Source: an uncultured Flavobacteriaceae bacterium
Lineage (GTDB): Bacteria; Bacteroidota; Bacteroidia; Flavobacteriales; Flavobacteriaceae
Direction: 5' to 3'
Length of the DNA: 64,000 nt
Assembly (NCBI GenBank): GCA_947493175.1
Contig: CANLQD010000002.1
Coordinates: 930,001 to 994,000 of the forward strand
Numbering within the stretch: the stretch's first letter is position 1; each line of letters starts with the position of its first letter. The notes below the pieces were generated by a model, which worked only from the letters and a program-made list of their open reading frames with translations, was not told where the DNA came from and ran no database searches. The translations under genes and the position numbers were made by a program. Positions 36,866 through 45,409 of the stretch are shown here, piece by piece.

Positions 36866-37588
36866 ATGACCGAACATGCCATCGAAGTAACGGGACTCAC
36901 CAAACGGTTTGGTGATTTTACCGCTGTAGACGCCATCAGTTTTCATGTTTCCAAGGGGGAGATATTTGGGTTCTTGGGCGCGAACGGAGCGGGAAAGACC
37001 ACGGCAATGCGCATGCTGATAGGATTAAGCAAACCTACCGAAGGTGATGGTTTTGTTGCGGGATACAACATCCGCACCGAGGCCGAACAAATCAAAAAAG
37101 GTATTGGCTATATGTCACAAAAATTCAGCTTGTACAACGACCTGACCGTTAAAGAAAATATTCGTTTCTACGGGGGAATCTATGGACTATCCAAAAAACA
37201 GATTGCTGAGAAAACCGCCGAGATCCTAGAGGAATTGGATCTCTTGGAAGTAGCAAAAAAAACAGTGGGAGCACTTCCGTTAGGTTGGAAACAACGCCTG
37301 TCGTTCGCGGTATCAATGGTACACGACCCGGATATCGTTTTTTTAGATGAGCCTACAGGCGGTGTGGACCCGTATGTGCGCAGACAGTTTTGGGAAACCA
37401 TTTACCAACAGGCAGATGCAGGGCGCACCATTTTCGTTACCACACATTATATGGATGAGGCCGAATATTGCGATCGCGTATCGATTATGGTTGCAGGAAG
37501 CATAGAAGCATTGGATACCCCAAAAGAATTGAAGAAACAATTTGCTTCGACCACAATGGATGATGTCTTTTTAAAACTGGCTAGATAA
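36866..37588 (+). CDS. ABC transporter ATPase (YbhF C-terminal half equivalent)
   Basis: 240 residues. Walker A is GANGAGKTT, Walker B IVFLDEPTGGVD and the switch histidine lies in FVTTHYMDEAEYCDR. The signature motif is degenerate: LPLGWKQRL in place of LSGGxxQ, as in the second half of YbhF-type proteins. It probably pairs with the preceding ATPase as an asymmetric dimer with one canonical and one weak ATP site (inference). Confidence 0.91.
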   Translation: MTEHAIEVTGLTKRFGDFTAVDAISFHVSKGEIFGFLGANGAGKTTAMRMLIGLSKPTEGDGFVAGYNIRTEAEQIKKGIGYMSQKFSLYNDLTVKENIRFYGGIYGLSKKQIAEKTAEILEELDLLEVAKKTVGALPLGWKQRLSFAVSMVHDPDIVFLDEPTGGVDPYVRRQFWETIYQQADAGRTIFVTTHYMDEAEYCDRVSIMVAGSIEALDTPKELKKQFASTTMDDVFLKLAR

Positions 37589-37657
37589 TTACATCAAAAA
37601 TCAACTATGCAACATGAGCAACATCTTGTTTAATCCAAAAATACTAAAACAGCTATT

Positions 37658-38089
37658 ATGAAGAGAATCTTTTTTATTGCGGCATTATTCTTTTTGAGTA
37701 CCCCCGTATTTGCCCAAGAGACGGGCGATTTGATCATTTCAGTCGATGTGGTCAAAAACAAGGGAAAAGGACAGGTCATCTTTCTTCTATTCGACAAGGA
37801 GGATGGTTTTCCCAGGGAAGTGGAAAAAGCGAAATTCCGCGCAGAAGTAAAACAGGCACAATCAAAGGTAAGCCATACGTTCAAAGACATTCCCCACGGA
37901 AACTATGCTATCTGCGTTTTTCATGATGAAAATGAAAATGGCGATATCGACACCAATTTTATGGGGATGCCCAAAGAACATGTTGCCGCCTCCAATATGA
38001 CCGGAATGGGACGGCCTACTTTTAAAAAGAGCAAAATCAATTTTACCGAGTCGGAAAAATCCATTGCTCTCGACTTTATTAACGACTGA
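37658..38089 (+). CDS. DUF2141 exported protein
   Basis: 143 residues with a signal peptide (cleaved about VFAQET). The body has KGQVIFLLFDKEDGFP, SHTFKDIPHGNYAICVFHDENENGDIDTN broken by short loops, and GMPKEHVAASN, the DUF2141 pattern of a small beta-sandwich with an acidic D-x-N-x-N-G-D loop that may bind calcium. Function unknown. It is inserted between the ATPase and permease genes of the efflux operon, 3 bp before the first permease, so it is co-expressed and probably acts in the periplasm with the exporter. Confidence 0.85.
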   Translation: MKRIFFIAALFFLSTPVFAQETGDLIISVDVVKNKGKGQVIFLLFDKEDGFPREVEKAKFRAEVKQAQSKVSHTFKDIPHGNYAICVFHDENENGDIDTNFMGMPKEHVAASNMTGMGRPTFKKSKINFTESEKSIALDFIND

Positions 38090-38092
38090 TCC

Positions 38093-39202
38093 ATGTTCAA
38101 GGTTTTTAAGGCATTCGTTCAAAAAGAACTGTACCACATTCTTCGGGATAAGCGTACTTTACTCATTCTATTCGGCATGCCCATTGCCCAAGTACTGATT
38201 TTTGGGTATGCCGTCACCAATGAGTTCCGTGATGCCTATCTTGATGTCTATGATCAGGCGGGTGATTATCTAAGCCAGGAACTGGTGCAACACCTGCAAA
38301 GCTCCGGCCATTTTAAGGTGAATCAAATGATTCGGTCCGAACAACAGCTAGAAGATGGTTTCAAGGCAGGTACGACCAAATTGGCCATCGTTATTCCGTC
38401 AGATTTTGCCTCGGAACTATCCGAGGGTACGTCGGTGACCGTGCAGTTACTCGCCGATGGTTCGGACCCGAACAATGCAAATACCTTGGTACAATATGCC
38501 AGTACCATGATCGGTAGCTTTCAACAAGAGCGGTTGGCGCAACCAACAAATCCGTACCAAATTGATGTTCAAACCAGAATGCTGTATAATCCACAACTAG
38601 AGAGTGCCCATAACTTTGTACCTGGTACCATTGCCCTGATCCTTCTGATCATCTCAGCGATGATGACCTCTTTGACCATTGCTCGGGAAAAAGAACTAGG
38701 CACCATGGAAATCCTTTTGGTCTCTCCCCTTCCGCCCCTACTAATTATTTTAGGGAAAGTAACGCCCTATGCCGCCCTCTCTTTTATAGATGCATTGCTG
38801 GTTTTAATTCTGGGCTATTTTGTTTTCGACGTTCCGATAGTAGGCAACTTGGCACTGTTACTGGGCGTATGTTTTTTATACGTCGTTGCCGCCCTGGCAT
38901 TGGGAACACTTATATCTACCGTCTCAAAGACCCAACAAGATGCCATGCTGCGTTCGCTAATGGGGCTTATGATGCCATCGATGCTCCTTTCAGGATTTAT
39001 TTTTCCTTTAGCAAGTATGCCCAAAGTGTTACAGGTATTGGGGGCTATTATACCTGCAACCTACTTTATTGAAATTCTAAAAGGCGTTATGCTACGTGGC
39101 GTTGGTTTCCATTTGGTGGTTTGGGAGGTATTGATCTTAGTCGGCATGACCATTTTTTTGCTGTTCATGACCTATCGTAATTTTAAAATACGCCTTGAGT
39201 AA
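38093..39202 (+). CDS. ABC-2 type permease (YbhS-like)
   Basis: 369 residues: one N-terminal membrane helix (TLLILFGMPIAQVLIFGYAV), a large extracytoplasmic domain of about 140 residues, then five helices starting near residue 175 with REKELGTMEILLVSPL, the ABC2_membrane_3 coupling motif. It forms the export path with the next permease. It starts 3 bp after the DUF2141 gene and overlaps the following open frame. Confidence 0.92.
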   Translation: MFKVFKAFVQKELYHILRDKRTLLILFGMPIAQVLIFGYAVTNEFRDAYLDVYDQAGDYLSQELVQHLQSSGHFKVNQMIRSEQQLEDGFKAGTTKLAIVIPSDFASELSEGTSVTVQLLADGSDPNNANTLVQYASTMIGSFQQERLAQPTNPYQIDVQTRMLYNPQLESAHNFVPGTIALILLIISAMMTSLTIAREKELGTMEILLVSPLPPLLIILGKVTPYAALSFIDALLVLILGYFVFDVPIVGNLALLLGVCFLYVVAALALGTLISTVSKTQQDAMLRSLMGLMMPSMLLSGFIFPLASMPKVLQVLGAIIPATYFIEILKGVMLRGVGFHLVVWEVLILVGMTIFLLFMTYRNFKIRLE

Positions 39203-39203
39203 A

Positions 39204-40319
39204 ATGAAGATTCTTGCCTATTTAATACAGAAAGAGTTCACTCAAATATTTCGCAACAAGGCCTTGTTGCCGATGATGACCATTTTACCGATCGTGCAGT
39301 TGATCGTTTTGAGCAATGCCGCTTCCAACGAAGTAAAAAATGTAAACCTGGTCGTTGTAGATAAAGACCATAGTGAACAATCGCGCTTATTAACTCGAAA
39401 AATAGTGGCCAACGAGCGTTTTTCCCTTGTTAGTGCCCCCTACAGCAAAGAAAATGCGATGGAAACAATGCAGACCAATGGTGCGGATATTGTTCTGGAA
39501 ATTCCGCAAAATTTTGAACGTTCCTTTCTAAAGGGAGAAAGGCCACAATTACAGATTTTGGTAAACGCCATTAATGGGCAGCAAGCCACTGTAGGGGTCG
39601 GGTATCTTAATAGTATCATCGGTACGTTCAACAAAGAACTACAAACGCGAGTTGGGCAACCTGCCATCGGTAAGAATGCCAACATACAAATCGCTTCTAG
39701 GAACTGGTACAACCCCGAAATCGAATATACCCACTTCATGGCGCCAGGGATATTGGCCGAACTGACCGCTTTATTGACAATTATTCTTTCTGCTATGAAC
39801 GTGGTTAGGGAGCGGGAGATGGGGACCATTGAGCAAATAAATGTAACACCCATCAAAAAATGGCAATTCATCGTGGGAAAACTGGTGCCCTTTTTATGTG
39901 TTGGCCTTCTACTTTTGACGGTTGGTCTCATTGCCAGTAAGCTAATTTTTGACATCCCAATGCTCGGGAACATTGGAATCATATTTATGTATGCCATCGT
40001 GAATTTGATCGCTGTCTTGGGGTTGGGACTTCTGATATCGAATTTCGCCAACACCCAGCAGCAGGCCATCTTCGTAGCATTCTTCTTTATATTGATTTTT
40101 GTGTTGATGTGCGGACTGTTCACTCCAATAGATAGTATGCCTAAATGGGCACAATACTTCACGATTCCCAACCCTTTGGCCCATTTTATCTCGGTCTCAA
40201 GAAAAGTATTGATGAAGGGCAGTGGTTTGGCAGATATCAAAATGGAGTTTCTATATACGTTCATCTTGGCCATCCTGTTCAACAGCCTGGCCATTTGGAG
40301 CTACAAAAAACAGTCTTAA
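39204..40319 (+). CDS. ABC-2 type permease (YbhR-like)
   Basis: 371 residues from the ATG at 39204; a TTG 9 bp upstream overlaps the preceding stop. The topology matches its neighbour: helix 1 near residues 20-40, periplasmic domain, and five C-terminal helices beginning with REREMGTIEQINVTPIKKW. It is presumed to dimerise with the upstream permease to form the YbhSR-like channel. The phospholipase start codon follows after one base. Confidence 0.92.
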   Translation: MKILAYLIQKEFTQIFRNKALLPMMTILPIVQLIVLSNAASNEVKNVNLVVVDKDHSEQSRLLTRKIVANERFSLVSAPYSKENAMETMQTNGADIVLEIPQNFERSFLKGERPQLQILVNAINGQQATVGVGYLNSIIGTFNKELQTRVGQPAIGKNANIQIASRNWYNPEIEYTHFMAPGILAELTALLTIILSAMNVVREREMGTIEQINVTPIKKWQFIVGKLVPFLCVGLLLLTVGLIASKLIFDIPMLGNIGIIFMYAIVNLIAVLGLGLLISNFANTQQQAIFVAFFFILIFVLMCGLFTPIDSMPKWAQYFTIPNPLAHFISVSRKVLMKGSGLADIKMEFLYTFILAILFNSLAIWSYKKQS

Positions 40320-40320
40320 A

Positions 40321-41166
40321 ATGATACGGCGATACGGAAACCTCACTTACTTTCTTTTGCTTCTAACTGTACTGCCAGGAATGGTCAGGGCTCAGCAAGA
40401 CGCTCTTGACCAATCCTCAAAGTTGACCGATCGGGAACTACTCTCAAAAATACCCATGTTCTCCATTTATGGCGACAATTATTTCATCACAGGAACCGAT
40501 TTGCGAGGGCCTGTCACTTCTGATACCAGTGATGCGAAATTTCAATTGGGTTTTAAGCAGTTGCTGACAGATGTTCTTTTACCCTACGATACTTTTTTGT
40601 TTTTCACCTATCGGCAAAAATCGTTTTGGGATATTTATAAAGATTCTTTTCCTTTTAGGGAAACTAACTACAATCCGGGTATTGGAATCGCCAAACTTTG
40701 GTTCAAGGACAATAAACTCGACTATGGCCTATGGTTCCAATTTGAACACGAATCCAATGGAAGGGACAGCATAAGTTCCCGTAGTTGGAATTTTCTTTCA
40801 CTACGCTATTCAAAACCGATAGGAAATCATTGGCAGTTTATGGCCAAAGGATGGGTGCCTATCGGTGATATTTCGAGCAATCCGGATATTTTGGATTACA
40901 AAGGTTATTTTCAGGTGCGTCTTGCCTATCGCCCGACCAAGAATTTGATTTTTGAAGGTGATTTCAGTAAAAGCTTTACAGCCGATTGGAGGGGGAACGC
41001 TCAGGTATCACTTAGTTGGAAACCATTCAAAAAGTCGAATCAGTTTCTTTATGTGCAATACTATGTTGGGCAAGCAGAAAACCTGATTGAATACCAAGAT
41101 AGTGTAAGCAAGCTACGCATCGGTGTCGCGTTCAAAGAGCTTTTTGGAAATTTTGGAACGAATTGA
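40321..41166 (+). CDS. pldA: Outer-membrane phospholipase A (OMPLA)
   Basis: 281 residues from the ATG at 40321, one base after the permease stop. A signal peptide ends about VRAQQDA. The active site is intact: FEHESNGRD places His143 and Ser145, and SRSWNFLSLRY places Asn157, with the same spacing as His142, Ser144 and Asn156 in Escherichia coli OMPLA. A 12-strand barrel is consistent with the alternating sequence. It hydrolyses outer-leaflet phospholipids when membrane asymmetry is disturbed. Its place as last gene of an efflux operon, before a terminator, is unusual and suggests an envelope-stress role for the operon. Confidence 0.9.
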   Translation: MIRRYGNLTYFLLLLTVLPGMVRAQQDALDQSSKLTDRELLSKIPMFSIYGDNYFITGTDLRGPVTSDTSDAKFQLGFKQLLTDVLLPYDTFLFFTYRQKSFWDIYKDSFPFRETNYNPGIGIAKLWFKDNKLDYGLWFQFEHESNGRDSISSRSWNFLSLRYSKPIGNHWQFMAKGWVPIGDISSNPDILDYKGYFQVRLAYRPTKNLIFEGDFSKSFTADWRGNAQVSLSWKPFKKSNQFLYVQYYVGQAENLIEYQDSVSKLRIGVAFKELFGNFGTN

Positions 41167-41180
41167 ACCTATCTATTCGT

Positions 41181-41235
41181 AGATACGAGAACGGCCTTGG
41201 TAGACAGATGAATGGCCCTCGTATATCTTTTTTTC
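41181..41235 (+). terminator. Terminator of the ABC efflux/pldA operon
   Basis: AGATACGAG (41181-41189) pairs with CTCGTATATCT (41218-41228) with a two-base bulge, an inner GGCC/GGCC stem is available, and a T run follows to 41234. It lies 15 bp after pldA. Confidence 0.7.
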
Positions 41236-41357
41236 ATCCACGAAACAAAGTACTTATTTTAGAATAGTAATCGTAAAAAAATCGCCTATCGTAAAAACTA
41301 CTTCCGGAGAACCAACCTGTATCACCTTGAATCTTTTACTAATTAAACTCTTTTATC

Positions 41358-42251
41358 ATGAAAAGAAACAAGAAGTATTTTTTAAGTCTTTTGTTCGCAA
41401 CCAGCCTTCTGGTCGTAAGTTGTGAAGATGATGATGGGTCGGTAACAGATGGAACCGAATCCAACGATGTTCCTGGGGTAGCAGTGGTCACAGCATCGGA
41501 ATTTGAAACTGTCCAAGAAGCAATTGAAACGATTACGTCAGTTTCGGAGAACACTTTTATCACGGATACCGGTACCGCCAAACAAGCCGGTACGGCGGCA
41601 GCCAACAAATCATGTGCCGAGGTAACATTCGAGGAATCGGAAGGTGTTATGACGGTAACGATCGACTATGGTACAGGCTGTGAAATCGATGACGAAAACA
41701 CCGTGTCGGGAAGAATTATACTCACCTATAATACCCAAATAACCGAAGGGGAAGATGTTGCTATCGAAACCACAGTAGATAGTTTTATGTACAATGATAT
41801 CACTGTCAGCGGAAGTGCCATTACAACCTACAACACCGACAGTAATGACGGTATCGATAACTTTACTTTCTCAACGGAAAGTGATTATTCGTTCGAATGG
41901 CCCGATGGTCTCACTGCTACGAGCACGGACGAATCTTCGACCGAAACAATATTCGAAGTAGATCAAGAAGAAAACGATTTTCAATTCTATTGGCTTACTA
42001 CCGGAGAGGGCGGCACTACGTTCAGCAATGGTGATGTGTACAGCTATGAGATTACCATGCCTTTGCGATCAAATTTCAACTGTCGGTATATCGTTAGTGG
42101 TGTTATTACAGTGACCGAGAACAGCGATATGGTAACAACCGATTATGGTGATGGCGCTTGCGACAGTATTGCCACTGAAACCGATCAAGACGGAAACGAA
42201 ACCACCATTGATCTCGATGATGTGGAGGATGGCGAAGACGAAGTAAGTTAA
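41358..42251 (+). CDS. Acidic lipoprotein of unknown function
   Basis: 297 residues with lipobox LVVSC (Cys22), followed by an EDDDGSVTDGTESND linker that should act as a lipoprotein export signal to the surface in Bacteroidota. The body is very rich in Thr, Ser, Glu and Asp with alternating beta-strand patterns and four cysteines (KSCAEVTF, GTGCEIDDEN, NFNCRYIV, GDGACDSI) that may form two disulfides. The tail is acidic (DLDDVEDGEDEVS). I do not recognise a family. It stands alone, 190 bp after pldA beyond the terminator. Confidence 0.8.
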   Translation: MKRNKKYFLSLLFATSLLVVSCEDDDGSVTDGTESNDVPGVAVVTASEFETVQEAIETITSVSENTFITDTGTAKQAGTAAANKSCAEVTFEESEGVMTVTIDYGTGCEIDDENTVSGRIILTYNTQITEGEDVAIETTVDSFMYNDITVSGSAITTYNTDSNDGIDNFTFSTESDYSFEWPDGLTATSTDESSTETIFEVDQEENDFQFYWLTTGEGGTTFSNGDVYSYEITMPLRSNFNCRYIVSGVITVTENSDMVTTDYGDGACDSIATETDQDGNETTIDLDDVEDGEDEVS

Positions 42252-42276
42252 AATATGTGTAAACCATGGGTATCCC

Positions 42277-42341
42277 CCTTGAGCTATGTATGGCGTCAAC
42301 CTACAGATAATGCGTTACTGAAGACATACATAGCTTAGGGT
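42277..42341. repeat. Long inverted repeat after the acidic lipoprotein
   Basis: AGCTATGTATG (42283-42293) pairs exactly with CATACATAGCT (42326-42336), and CCCT (42277-42280) with AGGG (42338-42341) extends the stem. The loop is 32 bases. It begins 25 bp after the lipoprotein stop. No T-tract follows, so it is either a weak terminator or a small repeated element. Confidence 0.55.
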
Positions 42342-42821
42342 TGAATTGCGAATGGAGAAGCGCTTTTTCAATAGTTGGAATCACCTTGGAATAGAACGGA
42401 GTTTGCAGCCTTTTTGAAGCCCGCCCACCATGGTCATGTAGCGACTTGACTTTGCAAATTTTGAAAGTTTGAAATTGCTCGAATTCCTTTTGAACTGAAA
42501 GTGTTTCACCGTTCCAGATGATGCCAGAGATTTGATGAACGATACAATACCTATGGTCGTTGGGGGTTCAATGGAAGTTTTTCGTTGTATTCGGCTGTCG
42601 GACATTAATGAATGTGTTCATCTGGTCCAACGTCTACAATGTAAATGGATTTGGTAAATGTTCGGACCCGTTTTTATATGAGACTCTCCTTTTCGCTTTT
42701 GGCGAAATAGGGATAAAATGAAATTTCTTGCTTTTATACTTTCAGGTAGTTCCTATTCCAAGTTTTGTCCTAGAGGCAACTTGAGATGTATTACAGTTTT
42801 AATCTATTAAACACATTTAAT
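42342..42821. other. Intergenic stretch without a supported gene
   Basis: About 480 bp without a convincing reading frame on either strand. A short stem TTTCGC-N5-GCGAAA lies near 42698-42714. A minus-strand frame at 42381-42605 has no recognisable domain and no plausible neighbour. The sequence may be a decayed gene, but I cannot identify one. Confidence 0.4.
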
Positions 42822-43271
42822 ATGGTCGCAAATATTTTTAGTGCGGGTAAATCCGAAGATACGTTTGATTTGACCAAGGTTCCTAATGAACGAATTTCCA
42901 GTAACGGACCCCATTCCTATCTTCATGAGTATGTAGAAGAACAAAACACGCATCTTTTTATCTTTTCCGGATGGAAACCAGATTCAACCACCTATATAAG
43001 ATTATTTAAGTTTTATGACAACATCACCTTTACCTATTCGAAACTTCTGTGCCCTACACTGGTGCTTCGCTTCATCCCAAAAGGTCTTGAAGAACGCAAT
43101 GTGATATTAGATGTTGACGAGGAATTATACAAAAAGTTGCATATCACTAACAATCCAGAACTTCTGTTTGTCAACCATGTGAACGAGGTGCTTTTTAGAA
43201 CACATTTTTTTGACCTCACGGAAATTGAACATTCTTTGAAATCTATCGTTTCCCAAAGAAGCACTATATGA
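42822..43271 (+). CDS. Hypothetical protein coupled to a TetR regulator
   Basis: 149 residues from the ATG at 42822; an in-frame ATG 36 bp upstream is possible. No signal peptide. The C-terminal half (LFIFSGWKPD, LVLRFIPKGLEERNVILDVD, NPELLFVNHVNEVLFRTH) has a beta-alpha-beta rhythm that vaguely recalls the thioredoxin-like C-terminal domain of FAD monooxygenases, but this is weak and I make no functional claim. Its stop overlaps the start of the TetR gene as ATGA, indicating translational coupling, so it is probably a partner or target of that regulator. Confidence 0.65.
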   Translation: MVANIFSAGKSEDTFDLTKVPNERISSNGPHSYLHEYVEEQNTHLFIFSGWKPDSTTYIRLFKFYDNITFTYSKLLCPTLVLRFIPKGLEERNVILDVDEELYKKLHITNNPELLFVNHVNEVLFRTHFFDLTEIEHSLKSIVSQRSTI

Positions 43272-43828
43272 GAAGGGAGCGCATTGTACGACACCTGGCC
43301 CAGCGGATCATGAAACCAAAGACCAAGTTGCTTACCATGGATAATTTTGCGTCTGATCTAGGGTGTAGCAAAAAAACGCTGTATAAACATTTTGATTCCA
43401 AAACCGAACTCATCAAGGCGGTATGGGATATCGAATTCATCGATATAGAAGCGTCTTTTTGTAAGAGTGTAGGAAAGGGGGAAGCCCTAAAAGAACATGT
43501 CGTACAGACGCTATATCATCTTCATGAAACCATTGCAAAGCTCAGTGATTCTATGTTAGGTCCAAAATCTGGCTACGCTCATCTTTTTTGGGAAAAATAC
43601 TTTGACATTCGTACCGACATTTTCGAATATCATTTAATACATGCATTCTTACCTTTTGAAGATAAAGTACTTGAAGGTTTTCAGTCGGTCGGGGCACTTG
43701 TACAATTCTTATTGTGCACTATGGAAGATTATCATTTTTATGAACCGGGACACCGTCATATACAGGATAACAAGTTTATTGACGGTCTTATTTGGCTTGT
43801 TTATAACTCAGTTTTAGCAAATAAGTAA
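43268..43828 (+). CDS. TetR/AcrR-family regulator (second)
   Basis: 186 residues. The helix-turn-helix is MDNFASDLGCSKKTLYKHF (about 24-42), preceded by IVRHLAQRIMKPKTKLL. The C-terminal domain, rich in aromatic residues and His (MEDYHFYEPGHRH), has no clear ligand family. It starts inside the previous gene's stop (ATGA). It is distinct from the TetR at 32961, and no copy of the TTAACC-N4-GGTT operator is near it, so it controls something else. Confidence 0.82.
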   Translation: MRRERIVRHLAQRIMKPKTKLLTMDNFASDLGCSKKTLYKHFDSKTELIKAVWDIEFIDIEASFCKSVGKGEALKEHVVQTLYHLHETIAKLSDSMLGPKSGYAHLFWEKYFDIRTDIFEYHLIHAFLPFEDKVLEGFQSVGALVQFLLCTMEDYHFYEPGHRHIQDNKFIDGLIWLVYNSVLANK

Positions 43829-43935
43829 ACTCACGTAGGGCTTTTTTCCGCCATAATGGCTATATGCAGTTGGGCAAGCGTCTGGGCGTATAAATCTCGA
43901 TCAGCGAGTAAATTTTAACCATGTAACAAAAGAAT

Positions 43936-44439
43936 ATGCATAAGAAGGTTTTAACTTGTATCATAGTAGTATGGACACTGATGTCGGGTCATGCACAAAA
44001 AGAAAATATCTGGACAGTAGGTATACATTCAGGTCTGGTAATCGGTGATTATGAGGATAGCTTCAGCATCAATACGGGCTTGGATGTTTCGTATTTGTAT
44101 GGCTTATCAAAAAAGATCTATGTCGGTGGTGCCGTGGGGTTGACCAACTATTTGGGAAAAGATTCTGTAAGGACCGGAAACGTCATCAATGATGTTGACG
44201 ATATTCAATTCGTTCCTGTAGCGGTTAGTTTACGGCTTTCTCCCTTTAAATCGTTTTTGGGTGGTGCGGACATCGGCTACGCAATTGGGATCAATGAAGA
44301 AAATGACGGGGGTTTTTATCTCTCTCCACGGCTTACTTATATGGTCAAAAAATTGCAAGTTTATGCAGGTTACAGATTAATTGGTTTGGATGAGAACCTT
44401 TCGTCCATACAATTGGGATTTGCTTTTAAGCTTTTTTAG
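43936..44439 (+). CDS. Small outer-membrane beta-barrel protein
   Basis: 167 residues with a signal peptide (cleaved about HAQKEN). The mature part alternates polar and hydrophobic residues with glycine-rich turns (LVIGDYEDSFSINTGLDVSY, FLGGADIGYAIGIN, LQVYAGYRLIGLDENLSS) and ends LGFAFKLF, whose terminal Phe fits the barrel assembly signal. It probably forms an 8-strand porin-like or structural barrel. No specific function. It lies 107 bp after the second TetR gene. Confidence 0.7.
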   Translation: MHKKVLTCIIVVWTLMSGHAQKENIWTVGIHSGLVIGDYEDSFSINTGLDVSYLYGLSKKIYVGGAVGLTNYLGKDSVRTGNVINDVDDIQFVPVAVSLRLSPFKSFLGGADIGYAIGINEENDGGFYLSPRLTYMVKKLQVYAGYRLIGLDENLSSIQLGFAFKLF

Positions 44440-44523
44440 CATACTTTTTAGTTTTTTATGATACATGATACGCAAATTGATGACTAATATTGCGAGTACT
44501 ACTGACACTCTAAAATACCTTTT

Positions 44524-45366
44524 TTGAAAATATCAATTCTTCGATTCGTACTCCTCTATTTTGCCTTTTCCTTCAACCTGTTTTCCCAAAAACCCCTTAG
44601 TCCCGATTCCAAGAATACTTGGCAGCTTTTAACATATGATGTCGGTACGATTTTTAAAGGAATTGGATATTCATATACCCGCCCGCTGTTCTGGAACGGA
44701 GATCAATGGAGTACTTTCGGGAGTGTACTTGCCGGTACGGGACTGCTATATCTTGTAGATGAAGAAACGACCCATTTTTTTGAAGACCATGGAAGTGATG
44801 TTCCAATTGCCATCAGGGATTACGGCAGAAACGTGGGAAGTCCAAATATCAATTATACCCTTACCAGTGCGGTATATCTTACCGGCTTATTCGCAAAAGA
44901 CGAAAAGTTAAGACGTACGGGCGTACTCTTGGTCGCTTCAGCGACCTCTGCGGGCCTTTTACAGCAGGTATTGAAGACGGTAGTAGGTAGGGCACGACCA
45001 TTGAGCGGTCAATCAAAAGATACTTTTGATCCATTTAATCCTGATCGTAATTACCATTCGTTTCCTTCAGGCCACACTATGGTAGCGTTCACGAACGGTT
45101 ATGCATTGGGCAAACAATTCAAGAATCCATGGATTAAGGGAGGAATATATACCATCGCATTGATTCCCGGATTATCCAGGCTGTGGGAGAACGAGCATTG
45201 GTTCTCCGATGTGGCCTTGGGAGTCGCCATCAGTATTTTTACCGTCGAATCGATTGATCGCTATCTAGACCGCAAGTACCAACAAAAATACCTGCAAAAA
45301 GATAAAAAAATAAGCTGGAATGTTCAGTTTGGCATTGGGAGAATTGGGTTGATAGGGAGTTTTTAA
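44524..45366 (+). CDS. PAP2-family phosphatase, exported
   Basis: 280 residues read from a TTG at 44524; no ATG gives the signal peptide, so an alternative start is likely. After the signal (ending LFSQKPL) the tripartite PAP2 phosphatase motif is complete: KTVVGRARP (151-159), PSGH (181-184) and SRLWENEHWFSD (218-229) with the catalytic His225 and Asp229. Such enzymes dephosphorylate undecaprenyl pyrophosphate, phosphatidylglycerol phosphate or related lipids, or act as acid phosphatases. Helices near 65-77 and 130-150 could sit at a membrane. Substrate unknown. Confidence 0.9.
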   Translation: MKISILRFVLLYFAFSFNLFSQKPLSPDSKNTWQLLTYDVGTIFKGIGYSYTRPLFWNGDQWSTFGSVLAGTGLLYLVDEETTHFFEDHGSDVPIAIRDYGRNVGSPNINYTLTSAVYLTGLFAKDEKLRRTGVLLVASATSAGLLQQVLKTVVGRARPLSGQSKDTFDPFNPDRNYHSFPSGHTMVAFTNGYALGKQFKNPWIKGGIYTIALIPGLSRLWENEHWFSDVALGVAISIFTVESIDRYLDRKYQQKYLQKDKKISWNVQFGIGRIGLIGSF

Positions 45367-45409
45367 AATCTAAAATCCCGGTTGTGCGAAGCGTTCGGTC
45401 GAAAAGTGT

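Noticed and set aside
36839..36866. Frameshift splitting a YbhF-like double ATPase
   Set aside because: Both halves have full ATPase domains, the first ends after a proper C-terminal extension, and the second has its own start after a 26-bp spacer.
42381..42605. Minus-strand frame as a small gene
   Set aside because: No domain, no signal, no coding character and no neighbour that would explain it.
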